Source: Lepidurus packardi
Lineage: Eukaryota; Arthropoda; Branchiopoda; Notostraca; Triopsidae
Reading direction: 5' to 3'
Assembly: GCA_023053545.1 (NCBI GenBank)
Contig: JAKZAN010000004.1
Span: 2,480,001-2,544,000, forward strand
Length of the DNA: 64,000 nucleotides
Shown here: piece by piece, positions 1 through 11,925 of the stretch
How the letters are laid out: every line of letters begins with the position of its first letter
Position numbering within the stretch: the stretch's first letter is position 1
Translations under genes and position numbers: made by a program
Notes under the pieces: generated by a model
The model's database searches: none
What the model saw: only the letters and a program-made list of their open reading frames with translations
Told to the model about the DNA's origin: nothing

Positions 1-2651
1 AAGCCCGGATTGATCCCACTAGAGTTGCCAAAGCTGGATTTTTCTACACTGGCAAACGTAAGTCTTGTAAAGAACATAAAATATATTTTACGGGAAATAT
101 TTCCGAAAGGAAAAGTACCTTAACAAAGATATTTAAAAGAAGCATAGCAATCATACAGTAGAACAATACAGCTGGAAATTATAAGCAAATTTTATTTATT
201 GAATGATTCATTAATAGTCTATTAATTTTCACAAACATTAAATCAATATAATTAGCTTCATTAGTTTACTTGATATAATATCCTAATATTACTCTATGAA
301 TATAAAATTTCGTTATAAATAATTAATACATAAATATAACATAAATTATGGTTATAATATTTCGCAATTTTCTCATTCTGTTTAATGATATTCTTAAGCG
401 AATTAGAACTTGCATTCATCTTTATCGTGGCTTAAGCCATTACAAATTTATTTCTGTCCTAAATTGCAGAAGATGAAGTCCAGTGCTTTGCGTGCCGCGG
501 GAAGATCCAATGCTGGAATTACGGAGACCAAGCAATGGCTCGACATCGGCAAATGAACGCTAGTTGCCCTTTCGTTCTGAACCGCTCCAGCAATGTACCC
601 ACCACCAGCACACCTACGACTCCCTCTCAAAGTACCCCTATGGAAGTCCAGCCCCCTGGTCCCTCATCTCAGGTCTTCTCTGATTCTTTTCCTTCGCTAG
701 GACTCCCCTACACCTCCAAGTTGCCGTATAATTCTTCTCCCACTCAAGCTAGCGAAGGCTACGGCTCTGACGAAGCTCCCAGTTCCCATGAATCTAGCCC
801 TCGCTCTTCATCATCTGAACAAGAACCCCTCCTGCTACCATCAGCCGCTCCCACAACTTCTCTTTCGCTCCCTTTCCGCCGCGCGTACCGGAGCTTCGAG
901 GAATGGCAAGCGTTGCTGCGCGAAGAAGTGCGTTTTCGCACGTTTGGTGATTGGACTGTCCCGTTTCTCAACCCACGGGACCTGAGCCGCTGGGGCTTTT
1001 TCTATACCGGTGTAGGCGATTCAGTCCAATGCAACTTCTGCCAAGGCGTAGTCGGAAACTGGGTCCAAGGTGACAATCCCGAGACGCGACACAGAGTTTT
1101 CAATCCGTCGTGCCCTTTAGTACTGGGTCTACCCGTGGGGAACGTCACGGCGAGCGATAGACCAACGCAGCGACAAAATTTGGACTTGCTCCCGGTCAGC
1201 CCGCGTACAGAGAACGTGTCAAGCAACGAAGAAGAGAAGTGGGAACAACTGGGCATTACGGCGTACCGGGGACCACAAAATAAGCATTTTTCGACGTATG
1301 AATCCAGACTGAGTTCTTACGAAAATTGGCCAGTTGATCGGAAACAAACCGCGGATATTATGGCTCAGTCCGGTTTCTTTTATCTAGGTTAGTATTTATC
1401 TTAGAAATTCTTCTTAGATAAAGGAAAATATAAAGAAAAAAAAATAGTAAAATATAATCGCGATTGTGTGAATATTCCTTAGGAGTCAAAGATCATGTGA
1501 AATGCTTCCATTGCAATGGAGGATTGCGCAATTGGGAGGCGAATGACGATCCTTGGGTCGAACACGCACGGTGGTTTTCACGCTGTGGGTTTCTTAGATT
1601 GGTTAGGGGCGATCAGTTCATTAAAGAATGTTTGGAAAAATTACCGCAACAAGTAAAAAATTATTTTTGAAAATTTTTTGAAAATGATTGTCACATTTGC
1701 GTATTTATTTCAAGTTGGAGAGCAAAATGCAAGACCCGCCTTCCATGTCACGTACGGCAAGTGATGGTATGCTGCGAGACATGATGACGTCCCCTGTGGT
1801 AAAGGTAAAATTGACAAGAAATATTAGTTAAAGAAAATATATATAATTATTGTGGTTAAATCTTTCCAGGCGGTTTTGGAAATGGGCATTGATTCATCCC
1901 GTATTAAGCAAGCCTTGAGGCAAAGGTTTAGTTTCACAAGCGAAGCCTTCCCTTCGGTGGAAAGCCTTCTTAAAGCTGCCTTGGGTGTACAGCACGACGA
2001 TGAACACCGCCAGCAACTTGAATACGAGAACACGGATCAAATGGAATGGGAAACCAGACGTCGTCAGACAGCCCCCAGATACATTTCTGGGAGAGTAGAA
2101 GACGAATCGGCTGTTGTTCGTGAAATTGCTGAACCTGCTGAAGACATAGTAGTCGATGGCATAGAACCTCCGAGATCTTCGATTCCTGCCGTGAATGTGA
2201 ACGGAACCGAGACTTATGCCAATGTGGCGGTGTCTATAAGGTATTTCGTCGCATCTAACCGCCTTCTTTTCGAAATATTCGCTCTTGTTTTTGTAGCAGG
2301 AATGAAATTAACGAGGTTGAGAAGCTTGATACCGGACCTATTGAGCTAAGCGTGGAAACTTCGTCCATTTCTCGCAGTCAAGAGTTAGAAAAAGGTTCGT
2401 TTGCAAAGAATGTTTGTTGCAAAGCATCTGTTAACGTTGTGTTTTGCTTTTTTGTAGCGTTAGCCTTGGAAGAGGAAAATCGTCGCTTGAAGGAGGCTCG
2501 TTTATGCAAAGTCTGTATGGATAATGAAGTGGGCGTGGTTTTCCTACCGTGTGGACACCTAATTACTTGCGTCCAATGTGCACCTTCCTTGACTGATTGC
2601 CCCTTATGTCGACAGAATATCCGAGGAACTGTACGAACGTTTTTAGCTTGA
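1..2651 (+). CDS. Inhibitor of apoptosis protein, three BIR + UBA + RING (5' end missing)
   Basis: Partial gene; the N-terminus lies before the window. Coding exons read 1-57, 470-1387, 1483-1652, 1715-1804, 1870-2240, 2300-2394 and 2458-2651, with matching phases and GT/AG borders. BIR1 is split over the first two exons (KAGFFYTG, then CFAC...H...C). BIR2 lies at about 890-1130 (WGFFYTGVGD, CNFC, H, C). BIR3 crosses the next intron (SGFFYLG, then CFHC, WVEHARWF, C). A UBA-like segment follows (AVLEMGIDSSRIKQALRQ), and a C-terminal C3HC4 RING ends the protein (CKVCMDNE, FLPCGHL, CPLCRQ). This order matches XIAP and insect Diap2 and lacks the CARD of vertebrate cIAPs. The family binds caspases or immune-signalling partners through BIRs and ubiquitinates through the RING. 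A Ser/Pro-rich linker of about 100 residues between BIR1 and BIR2 is longer than usual. Family is certain; the exact orthologue is not. Confidence 0.95.
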
Positions 2652-3213
2652 TATTGTGAGGCAAGATCTAAGTGTACATATTCTTTAAGCGTTCAGGGCA
2701 TTTCTGAGAATATAACGTGATTCAAGTAAGGAATATTGATCCTATTGAAATTTGTGGCGGCTGCAAAACTTTAACTTGCTTATTATTCGGCGCTTACTAG
2801 GAAGATTAAAATTGTGAAAAATTATTACTACGATTCTGAATGTGTTCTAAATATTTATTTAATCTTAAAAACTTCTTTGACCAGCAGTTCAGTTCACTTC
2901 AGTTCCTATTTATTTTACGAGAAATTTCTGTCGAATGTCTGTTAACCAGATGCATTACTTGGTTTAGGCATTTGCCATGCGATGGCGTCTAATGTCTTAG
3001 AAACCAATTTTGTTGTTGGTTACCCTTTTCGATTATTCTGCCATTCAACGATATATAAACAAAGCGGAGAATTTGTTTGAGCAAGCGTGGTATTTTAATT
3101 TTGATTTCTGGAAACGTCTTTTGGACACTTTCTCGTGCTGCAGTGCTACTCACTAACCCGCACGGAATTGCAACCAGTTTTTGAAGTGCGTAGTTTTGAC
3201 GTTCATTGTTGCC
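2652..3213. other. Intergenic, IAP to NUDC
   Basis: About 560 bp holding the IAP 3' UTR and the NUDC promoter and 5' UTR. I see no ORF or repeat of note. No clear TATA box precedes the NUDC start. Confidence 0.6.
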
Positions 3214-6053
3214 ATGCCTTCAGATGATTCCGGAGCCTATGATGGGATATTGTTGTCCCTAGCACAACAACACGAAGGTGGAGTACAAGATGTAAGTAAC
3301 TTTGATTATTATTTATTAAATATGAATTTGTAAAATTTTTACAAACCGTTGGTAATTGGTTTCGATTGTTGCTCTAGCTCCTCGATACAATCTTCAGTTT
3401 CCTTTGCCGGAAAACCGACTTTTACGTGGGCGGAGGTCCAGGTTCAGCGGAAAAAGTATAAAATTTTTCTTAGAAAATTAGTCATCAAATGTTTTTAATT
3501 TTTATTTCTTCACTTCGTAGTTATTGTTGGAGAAATTTAAAAAATATCAAGGTAAAGCCCTAGAGGAACAACGGAAAAAGAAAGCTGAGCTAGAAGAAAG
3601 GGATCAGAAAAAGAAAGAAAAGTTGCGTAAAGAAAAAGCTCTCGAAGCCGCACCTAAAATTGTGGAACTCACTGATGAAGAAGCGCAAAAACTGGAAGAA
3701 GCTCAGCAAGCAGTAAACAAATCAAATAAAACAAATCTCTATTAGAAACAGTAACTTATTTTCTTTTTTTTTGTCCGTAGAAAACGGCTCAAGAACCTGC
3801 CAAAGTTGTCGAAGAAGAAGAAGAAGATCCTAAAGACAAAGGCAAACTCAAACCTAATGCTGGGAACGGCTGTGATTTGCCCAATTACAGATGGACACAA
3901 ACACTCGCCGACCTCGAGGTAAAAGCTTTTCCCTTTAAAACAGAAAAAGAGCATGTCAAGTTCCGATAACCAACTTCATATAGAGAATGGCGCCTATAAT
4001 TCCTAAGAGTATTAAGCAAGACATAACAAAAACTAAAATAGGCGTCGTAGAGCAAACTTTCTTGGTTTTAATTTGGTCGCCGGATCGTAAGGTGAGATTG
4101 AAGGGTGATGGAGAGCGAGAAGGTTCACTGTAGCATAAGGAACAAGGGCTGTTGCACCTCCACGCTTTACTTTTATTAATTTCGTCTGTAATGGGGTATT
4201 TGAAACTATCCAACAAGGCACCGGATCCGCAGTAGATTTCTTCGAGAGTAGCGATTTTGAGGACGTCATCAACTGAACAACCACTTTTCTTTCCCTTGGG
4301 AAAGCAAAGAAGGTTAGGTGAGCTGTGGGAGGTCACGTTCAAAATGGGGGTTTGCTTTGCTACCTGTCTGGCTTCGGAAATTGGTTTCTCTGAAAGGCCA
4401 ATGCGCGGTAATCGCCACAGAGGGTCCAAGGTGCTTTGGCTTCGTAACTAAAAGAAGTTTGAGAAAGGAAAAGGTCTTGGTCAAGGTTAGCATTAGTAGT
4501 GAAAAGCAAACAACATCGCAACTGGCTAAAAAAAAATCACGTTTTTTATTTCCGGCATTAAATCTGGTTGCGAGTTGTTGAAATATTCTGAAACACTTTG
4601 TTGAATAAGGAACGGAATGGTTCAGAATCCTTTAACCATTTAGGGGCCACACAATTTTGTATAAAATTGGCTAGAAATAGACATTTCCCAGGAATTCCGC
4701 AAAAAAAAGAGTAGGAAATAAGCAATTTGTGTTACTTGGTATTGTTGCAAGGGTCGAGTCCGGTTTTGGTCGAGTCTCTCCATTGTTATTAAACTGTACA
4801 GCACGTCTTTGGAGAAGCAGGAAACTCGAAAACACGAGATTTTTTGGTTTGGCAGGAGTGAAGACCTAGGCAGACTGTTGGCAGACTGGGTTTTCGACGG
4901 CGGAAGACGCTATACTTTAACCCTGTTGCTTAACAACCTACAAGGTCATGTTACGGCAACTTAACTGGGGGTTTCACCCCTCCTTTCGCTTATTTGTTAA
5001 AGGTACGTATTCCCTTGCCCATAGCGGTGCGCTCGCGAGATGTGCAGGTCGACATTCAGAAACGACATTTACGGGCTGGATTGAAGGGTCATCCACCCAT
5101 TATTGACGGAAATTTCCCTGCGGATGTGAAGAAAGAAGATTCTACCTGGCTACTTGAAGATGGGAAATCGCTTTTGATCACTCTTGATAAGGTTTGTTAT
5201 TTTTTTAGTAGCTCTTTAAGTCTTCTTTCTCAAATAATATTTCTTCTTTCTCAAATAGTGTTTTCTTAATAATTAAGAAAAATCAAGTAATTCACAAATT
5301 TTCAAGAGCATTTCTTATCACTTCTATTATGTTTGCACTTCGTACGTTTTCCTGTATTTTCATGTTTTTAACTAAAATTGCAAATTTTCATTCAGTTCTT
5401 GTAATTAAAGGACAAAAACTCTAAAATATAAAAATCTTCTTAATAATTAAAATTACTTTAAAAAAATTAATTGACGAATTATTTTGTGAATTTTGTAAAT
5501 TCACGAATTCATAACACTAATTTACAAGAGCATTTCTATTATATCAACCTTTTCTTCTGTTTTCTTACGTCTTCTAGTTTTTTGGATTAGAATTGCGAAG
5601 TTTTGATTAATTTTTTGCCATCAAACGACAAAAATTGGATATCTTCAATTGAAATGAAAAAGTTATAATTATTTTTGTTGGTTAAATGACGAAATATATT
5701 AAGTTTTGAATTTGCAAGGAAATTAAGGGCAGATTTTTTTTTAGGTGAATAAAATGGAGTGGTGGTCGCAGTTGGTAACTACGGATTTGGAAATTAATAC
5801 AAGGAAAGTGAATCCGGAGCCATCGAAATTGGCGGATTTGGATGGCGAGACAAGGGGAATGGTTGAGAAAATGATGTATGACCAACGGCAAAAGGAAATG
5901 GGTTTACCAACGTCGGAGGAGCAAAAGAAACAAGATATGCTGAAGAAGTAAGATATGCTAATTTTCATTGAGGTGAAGTTTTTACCTTTTTTTACTGAAA
6001 GGTTTATGGAGCAGCACCCCGAAATGGATTTCAGTAAATGCAAGTTTACTTAA
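3214..6053 (+). CDS. NUDC: Nuclear migration protein NudC
   Basis: Seven exons: 3214-3291, 3378-3455, 3521-3712, 3781-3918, 5003-5191, 5745-5947 and 6002-6053, all in phase. The protein follows animal NUDC from end to end: an N-terminal helix with [14 protein letters not shown], a charged coiled coil ([20 protein letters not shown]), an acidic stretch, then [10 protein letters not shown] and [14 protein letters not shown] opening the CS/p23-like domain. The domain continues through [14 protein letters not shown] and KMEWW, and the C-terminus is [15 protein letters not shown] to [18 protein letters not shown] is a cytosolic Hsp90 co-chaperone that works with LIS1 and dynein in nuclear movement and mitosis. 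The 1084-bp intron at 3919-5002 is much larger than its neighbours and contains an antisense ORF. Identification is secure. Confidence 0.97.
3956..4429 (-). CDS. Possible nested small membrane protein in a NUDC intron
   Basis: A 157-codon open frame with ATG lies antisense within NUDC intron 4. Its C-terminus has one strong hydrophobic segment ([19 protein letters not shown]) followed by a short tail, preceded by basic residues (QIKTKKVC). The rest is polar and rich in Ser, Pro and Cys. This fits a tail-anchored or single-pass protein. I do not recognise the family. Support is only the length of the frame, the membrane segment and the unusually long host intron. It could be chance or a decayed retrocopy. 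Confidence 0.3.
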   Translation of the reverse strand: MDPLWRLPRIGLSEKPISEARQVAKQTPILNVTSHSSPNLLCFPKGKKSGCSVDDVLKIATLEEIYCGSGALLDSFKYPITDEINKSKAWRCNSPCSLCYSEPSRSPSPFNLTLRSGDQIKTKKVCSTTPILVFVMSCLILLGIIGAILYMKLVIGT

Positions 6054-6782
6054 GCTCGTACAGCTTCATTCTATTTTTGTCTGTCTACAACACACGAAGT
6101 TGGCAAGTGAAGTAAGCGACGCAAATAAATTTCCATGGGATTTTAGGCACTGCAACTTTCTCTTTTTCTTTTAAGTTGTTTGATGTATGCTGGGTACCTT
6201 TATTTTCCCACCCCGGATGCTAAAGAATGTCGTTTCTGTTTTCTTTCAATGTTAGCTATAAATAAAGTTTTTCGTAAGATAAATTGATCCTGGATAACTT
6301 AATTCCATCGTAATAAGTACTGTAAAAAGATTAAAGAAACACTATAAAATACCAAAGAAATGCTATAAAAACATTAAGAAATTATATAACAGGAATGGTA
6401 ATCACCATAATTAACACAAACATTAGATATAGCTATCGAAAGTAGCCACAAATTAGCAAAAGCTTTCGAAATAGATGAATTTGGATGGCAAGAAACTTAA
6501 TGAAAGAGAAAGTGGTAGTTTGGAAATTAATACAAGGAAATTCTGAATGCAATACAAGTTGAAAGTATTGCATTCAGTTTAAGTTGTGAAAGTTGGAGAA
6601 GGTTAAAATCATGCGAGAATCGAAAGTTTTGCGAAATTTACCATAAACAGTCTAACGGAAGACGAATTTGTTATAAAAATACACACGATAACTTGTATTC
6701 TGTTGTTTTTTTTGCATTCGTCAAAGGCTACAAAAGATAGGGAACACGATATAATAATAACAATAATTAAGGCTTAAAATAG
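6054..6782. other. Intergenic, NUDC and TMEM185 3' ends
   Basis: The convergent 3' ends of NUDC and TMEM185 flank this AT-rich stretch. It contains short pieces matching a NUDC exon (6479-6489 and 6519-6540) and a perfect 13-bp inverted repeat (6543-6577). No ORF is convincing. Confidence 0.6.
6543..6577. repeat. Perfect 13-bp inverted repeat (hairpin)
   Basis: CTGAATGCAATAC and its exact reverse complement GTATTGCATTCAG are separated by 9 nt. On either strand this folds as a 13-bp stem, between two convergent 3' ends. Confidence 0.8.
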
Positions 6783-8214
6783 TTAGTCAGGCGCGTCGAT
6801 TACTAATGCGGGCACTACAGTTTTCATTTCTAACTTGTTACCGCCAATACTGCTCTTTTTGACTCGGTGCTCCGTATTAGCTTGGCCCGAACTAACCGGC
6901 AACGCCGACCTTTCGGGCTCGCAAGCAACTGGTCGATGGCATGAAATGTTCCCATACAACGTCAACGACGGAAAGGCCTCGAGAAGAAATACAGAAAATT
7001 CTTTCCGCATGCCGCACCACCCTAACAATAAATATGAATTTTAGAACAACACAAGGCAAATCGAGTTTCAAATAAACGTACATGGATTACCACCTCGTGA
7101 TGTGAAAGAACGCAGAATCTGTGTAGCTAAAGAGATATATAACGGCAGACAAATTGCTACATAACTCAACTCCACATTATCGTCCAATTTGTTCGTAAGC
7201 AGTACCTATAAATTAACGCTGATTAATGCTTTCGAAAATGTCAAAAATTAAATTATAACTACTGAACAATAAAAATTACTAAATAAACAAGTTTTATAGA
7301 CGATAAAAAGAAGAAGTTTAAGGCATATATATACCTGAAAAATCACGGCAGGTACGACTGTAAAACTGTACGCTAAAACAGACCTCACAGAGGATCGTTT
7401 CTGGAGATCGCTGATTTCTCGCGTTCGTAGTAATACTGCGGCCAAAACGATGGCATAAATAAAGCCTACGAGTGCAATGCAAAGGGTGATCCATGCGGGG
7501 ATAAATACGACTTCCCACCGCCAGGTAATCAGATTGTCCAATTTGAGCGCCAAGAAGAGCGCCTGGAGTATATTAACTGCACAAACAAGCTCTATCTGAA
7601 ATCAACGAACGTTTGGGTTAGACTTAGAACGACCAATATACAATGCAAACCTCACAACATCGTTTGTGCCGCACTGCCCAAATGCAAATCGGTACCGAAA
7701 TGACCGACAGGAGAAAAAAGGGGATAAAAGTCAAAACCCAAAGAAGTCGATTCGACGTCAACTTATCGCAAATGAGCACCTCAAAGACACATAGTAGAAT
7801 ATGCGATATGAGAGATAAAAACATGGCTTTGTTGTGCACATACGCTTCCGCGTCCAACCTAAACGTACTGAACCACAAAAAAACGCATTATTTTCTAAAG
7901 CGAATCTTTGCAACGTAACTTGCCTGCTCCGCGAGAATTTCCACCAGAAATACATTCCCACTATAGTGGCGAAAATATTCGACATTTTCCATGCCCACAA
8001 AGGTGCAAAGATTGTCCAGTAATCCCAATGCAGTACGCCATCCAAATTCAAGGCAAGGAACAAAGAGAACAACAGGAGAGATGTGTAGACTAAAACTCTC
8101 CTATGAAATACAGAAATACAGAATAAATAACCAGCAATATGTGTGCTACTTTCTAATCAAAATTTTAGAAACTTACCCAGGATTGCAGTCTACTATAAGC
8201 ATAAATAAATTCAT
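6783..8214 (-). CDS. TMEM185: Transmembrane protein 185 (TMEM185 family)
   Basis: The start ATG at 8214 opens a 38-nt first exon (8177-8214) encoding MNLFMLIVDCNPG. It splices in phase to the exon at about 8100 giving VYTSLLLFSLFLALNLDG, which parallels the TMEM185 opening. Later exons give WDYWTIFAPLWAWK, then FEVLICDKLTSNRLLWVLTF, LKLDNLITWRWEVVFIPAW, CLPLYISLATQILRSF and the hallmark GMRKEFSVFLLEAFPSLTL followed by YGNIS. These alternate hydrophobic spans with conserved LDG/W motifs as in the family (about 350 residues, seven or so spans). The C-terminal tail differs from vertebrates but ends comparably (VPALVIDAPD). The molecular function of TMEM185 is poorly known. Identification rests on residue-level similarity over the whole length. 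Confidence 0.92.
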
Positions 8215-8694
8215 GCTCAACGTTACAGATTAACTAACACGACTTCGAAAGGAACCACAACCTTTGTCCTATCTAATCCATACCGAAAACAGTTGGAAGC
8301 TTTCCAGGAATAAATGCCCTTTCCTTCCCTGTAAATATGAATCAATATGAAACCATTCAATTAGCACACATTTGTTATGAAAAGTTGCAAAACAAACACA
8401 AAGGCTTTACCTACTGTATACAAAAGAGGGGAAAAGTAGGGAAATAATTTTATTTCTGAAATTTTTATACACGAAATGCCTCTACACGCCATCTATCAGT
8501 TATGCTATGCACTTATAACGCATTCAATGATGTAATTAATACGGTATTTCTTTCTAATAACCAAATTCACCGAAAAGAAACTTCAGAGAATTTGAAATCT
8601 TCCTAAGATGCGCGTTTGGGAAATTGGAATTTGGCAGTACGGGTCAGAAAGAAAGAGTAAACTCTGTTACATCTGTTTTTTTCAGCACCTTTTA
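8215..8694. other. Intergenic, TMEM185 to TIPRL
   Basis: About 480 bp of AT-rich sequence holding the TMEM185 promoter and the TIPRL 3' UTR. I see no other feature. Confidence 0.5.
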
Positions 8695-9738
8695 TTAATG
8701 AAACGACAGCAATTCGTTGTTAGTTTCAACCACTGGAAGGAATTTGGATATTTCGTTCGGATCACCCCAAAAGCAGCGTGGGACCTCAATGTCTGTAACT
8801 TTACTTTCCCGAGACGTATATTCTCGGATAATGTACTGCTTCCCGTTTTCATAATAGAGGCGTGTATCATTGACTCGCACGAGAACATCGTCAACTCTCA
8901 AATACAGACGTAGCAGTGCAAAAAATCCACTTGGCATAACTCTCTGTTAAAAAAAAATTAAGCAAAAAATTAATCGATAAAATTACCCTTCCATGGACTG
9001 GACTTATCTAAAAACGATAAGTTACCACTTTGATGGTGCACGTTGTACAACCATGATCAGCTAGTTCGTCTTCATACAAGTGGACTTCATCATAAAATAG
9101 CAAAGGTTCTTTTTCCTTTAATTTCTCCAGATCGATTTTCACATCCGTAGTCTCGACTTGGATACCTTCACCAAAAATAGATCCTTTGTAGTCGCTGGAA
9201 AATGTCCAATCAAAGGAAGCTTTCGAGCCCGAAATATTCAAGTCTGCTCTGCAACACGATTTCATCAAATATTGTAGATATGTTAATTAGTAATTCAAGA
9301 ACGCTTACCGAGCTTCGCTCCAAACATCTGTGACTGCAACTTTCAAGACATCCCTGTCATTAATGTTAACTCTTTTCAAGGCATCCAATGCATTAAACTC
9401 TATCCCGTGGCCCTTTTCGTGTTCAATTTGCAGAGAGTTTTCGGGGAACACCATATCTGGTAAATGTGGCAGGGCCAAATTCTTCGCATAGCTAAAATTG
9501 TACGATGATTACAAAATCCAAACTAATAATTTGTTTACATGTGAGACTCGCAAGAAACTTACTTGCAAAACGGACAAAGGGCACCATTTTCCTCACCATC
9601 TGCACCAGAACCGGCTTCAATACAAGCATCTGTGCATTTGGATGGCAAAATGTGACTTTTCTTGGTTGTGAGTTTCCATGGCCCAAACTGAATACTGCTT
9701 ACTTTAGGGGGAGGTGGTTTAGGCATAGTTTTATTCAT
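8695..9738 (-). CDS. TIPRL: TIP41-like protein (TIPRL), PP2A regulator
   Basis: The ATG at 9738 gives MNKTMPKPPPPKVSSIQ followed by the family signature FGPWKLTTKKSHILPSK. Downstream exons give LALPHLPDMVFPENSLQIEH, GIEFNALDALKRVN, FDWTFSSDYKGSIFGE, LLFYDEVHLYEDELADHG, MPSGFFALLRLYLRVDDVL, then VRVNDTRLYYE and IIREYTSRESK, ending PNEISKFLPVVETNNELLSF. All match animal TIPRL, which binds PP2A-type catalytic subunits and acts in TOR and stress signalling in the cytosol. One oddity is an insert of about 22 residues after ILPSK (CTDAC ... CPFC), rich in Cys and Gly, which the human protein lacks. It ends at an exon border and could be clade-specific. Overall identification is secure. Confidence 0.94.
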
Positions 9739-10443
9739 GATTATAACTGTTGTGACTCAAAAAACAAAGCTTTCGCAAACATAAACAAACCCGAAAACGA
9801 CGCCTGGGCTGAAAGACGCGAAGTGGGAGGAGCCAAATCATCGAACACGAAGGAAGTTTCTGTCGGCTTTCTCTACAACGGGATTCTGAAGTTTTCTCAA
9901 GATACATTGATTTTTTTTAATGCAGCATTCTTCAAAAGAATACACAATACAGAAGAAATTGACACGAAAACTAAGTGATCATTTCACACGATTTGTATAT
10001 ATACACGCAGTCATATTCCACATTTTCCTTAGAAAAATGTTCGACAAGCTGTGACTACCCTGCTGCGACTTTTATGATGGAACTAAAGAAATTACATTAT
10101 TTACTTTATTTATGGCAATACGTTTTGTTTGTAAAATGAAATGGACAGAAAGGTTTTGGATACACTGGAACTATTTAAAAGAGGGAAACGTGTTATTAAA
10201 CTAAAAATAAGAACATTCTCCGAATAATCGTCACAAAAATATACACATACCGTAGTGTCCAAATGATTCTTCCGCGGAGAACTGAGTGTTGTCATGTTTT
10301 GCCTATTCTTTGTGTTTTCCATCCGAATGTTTCGAAATTGGCTAAATTACATATTTAGCGTACCCATGAAAGAATGTTTGAACACTACAGTATTCCCTAA
10401 TAATAATACTGACGTCATGCTGTTAAAGTCGGTACCGTTGAGT
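9739..10443. other. Intergenic, TIPRL upstream region
   Basis: About 700 bp between the TIPRL start and the stop of the next minus-strand gene. It should include the TIPRL promoter and the 3' UTR of the membrane protein. Short frames here show no recognisable domain. Confidence 0.5.
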
Positions 10444-11925
10444 TTATTTGAAAGTACTCGCTACGGATGACGTCTCTTCGTAAATAACATTCAAAGCAGG
10501 ACTCGTAGACGTACTTCCCCCCATCGCACGTTGTCTAGACCGCATATATTCGCGTGGATCCCCCCAAATCCCCACGGGTCGGGGTTGTGTGTACCCAGGA
10601 ACCTGGGTTATGACCCCCGGCAAGGGTAAAGTAGGCCGGATGAACGTTCTGCTCCCAAAAAGTTGTCTGGTCACTGACGTCTCGTTATCAAAGGCATAAT
10701 CCGATGTGGTCCGTACGATCACATCGTTGTTGTCGTCATATGATGACCTTGGGGGTCTGCACGAGTTACCGGATAGTTCTGAGTACCCGGTCTGTTTAAA
10801 AACAAACAACATTTAGTTTTCTTTTCACCAACATAACTTAGCTTTCTCATATTTACGGAGTCTCGCGTCAAAGGAACAAGTATTATCACTTGGGCCAGTA
10901 CAGGCACGAGATACTTGAGAATATAAAACACGGAAAAGACTGACGTGTAGAGAACCTGAGCGTGCGAGAACACACCGCTGCATCCCATAGCTTCATCGCC
11001 CACTACAAAGAATACGATAACGAATTATAACCTTAAATGACACTTATATTAGGATTTTTTTTTACCTAAACGGAGGGTTATATCATAAGCCAAGGAAACT
11101 AACGATGAAATGATGTATGCCATGACAAGTAACCACGAGTGTTCTTCCAGAGAAACGCTACCGACGATCGCAGTACGTTTTAAATGGGTCATCCGAATAC
11201 CAGCATATAAAAGCAGCTGTGCGCCGATTACGTCAGCACCTGATAACAGTAACCAATATGGTTCTGTCAACGATGAAAAATGCGATTATTTGTCAAGAAC
11301 TATGCGAATTTTTGTTTTTAAATGCTGTAATAAAGTGAGAAGATAAATAAACCTACTGAAACATTCAGTCCAACTAGAACCAACATCAACGCTTCCCACA
11401 ACTGTAACAGCCAATATAAACGCCGAATATACGGCAACAATGGGAGCGACTACTTTGCTCGCTACTCCTGTAGACAAATGCCTCGGAATATTCGTCCAAT
11501 ACAAATGATTGAGAATCGCAAGTTGAACTAGCTTGAGGCCAGTTGCTACGATGTCTAACTGAGGGTATCTAATGTCGAGAAAACAACTTGATACTCTGCC
11601 AAATAGAATAATAACAAATTAAACTCCTCCAACCTCCATTCTTAATTGCATAATATAGAACTCGAAGATTAAATACTTACGAAGCTGCACACTGTAATAT
11701 GGCTGCAGAGAATAAAAAATACTCGTTCCATCTCGCATGTCGTTTCACGATAAATCTCACAAGTTTAATGACACATAGGAAGAAGGTAAAGGTCATTAAA
11801 AAAGCCAGAACACTTCGTCGCATACAGGCTATTTCGTCAAAACTGCCGAAACAATCTTTGGCTGTCACGTCAATTGAGTCATTGTGTAATGGGGTCGGAC
11901 TAGACCCGTTAATTTTTACAATCAT
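10444..11925 (-). CDS. Unidentified multi-pass membrane protein (seven-helix-like)
   Basis: Five exons appear to join: about 11925-11680, 11596-11354, 11270-11062, 11001-10868 and 10793-10444. The N-terminus has two potential N-glycosylation sites (NGS, NDS) and Cys residues, then hydrophobic spans: VLAFLMTFTFFLCVIKLVRF, EYFLFSAAILQCAAS, VAPIVAVYSAFILAVTVVG, SGADVIGAQLLLYAGI, WLLVMAYIISSLVSLAYDI and YILKYLVPVLAQVIILVPL. A cytosolic-looking C-tail of about 115 residues is rich in Pro, Ser and Arg and shows no membrane span. The exon 4 to 5 junction after TRDS is phase 0 and keeps the frame. The topology resembles GPR137 or TOM1/THH1-type seven-span proteins, but I cannot match motifs well enough to name it. 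Confidence 0.7.

Noticed and set aside
9505-9978. Plus-strand 157-codon frame
   Set aside because: Antisense to TIPRL exon 1 and its promoter; no independent support.
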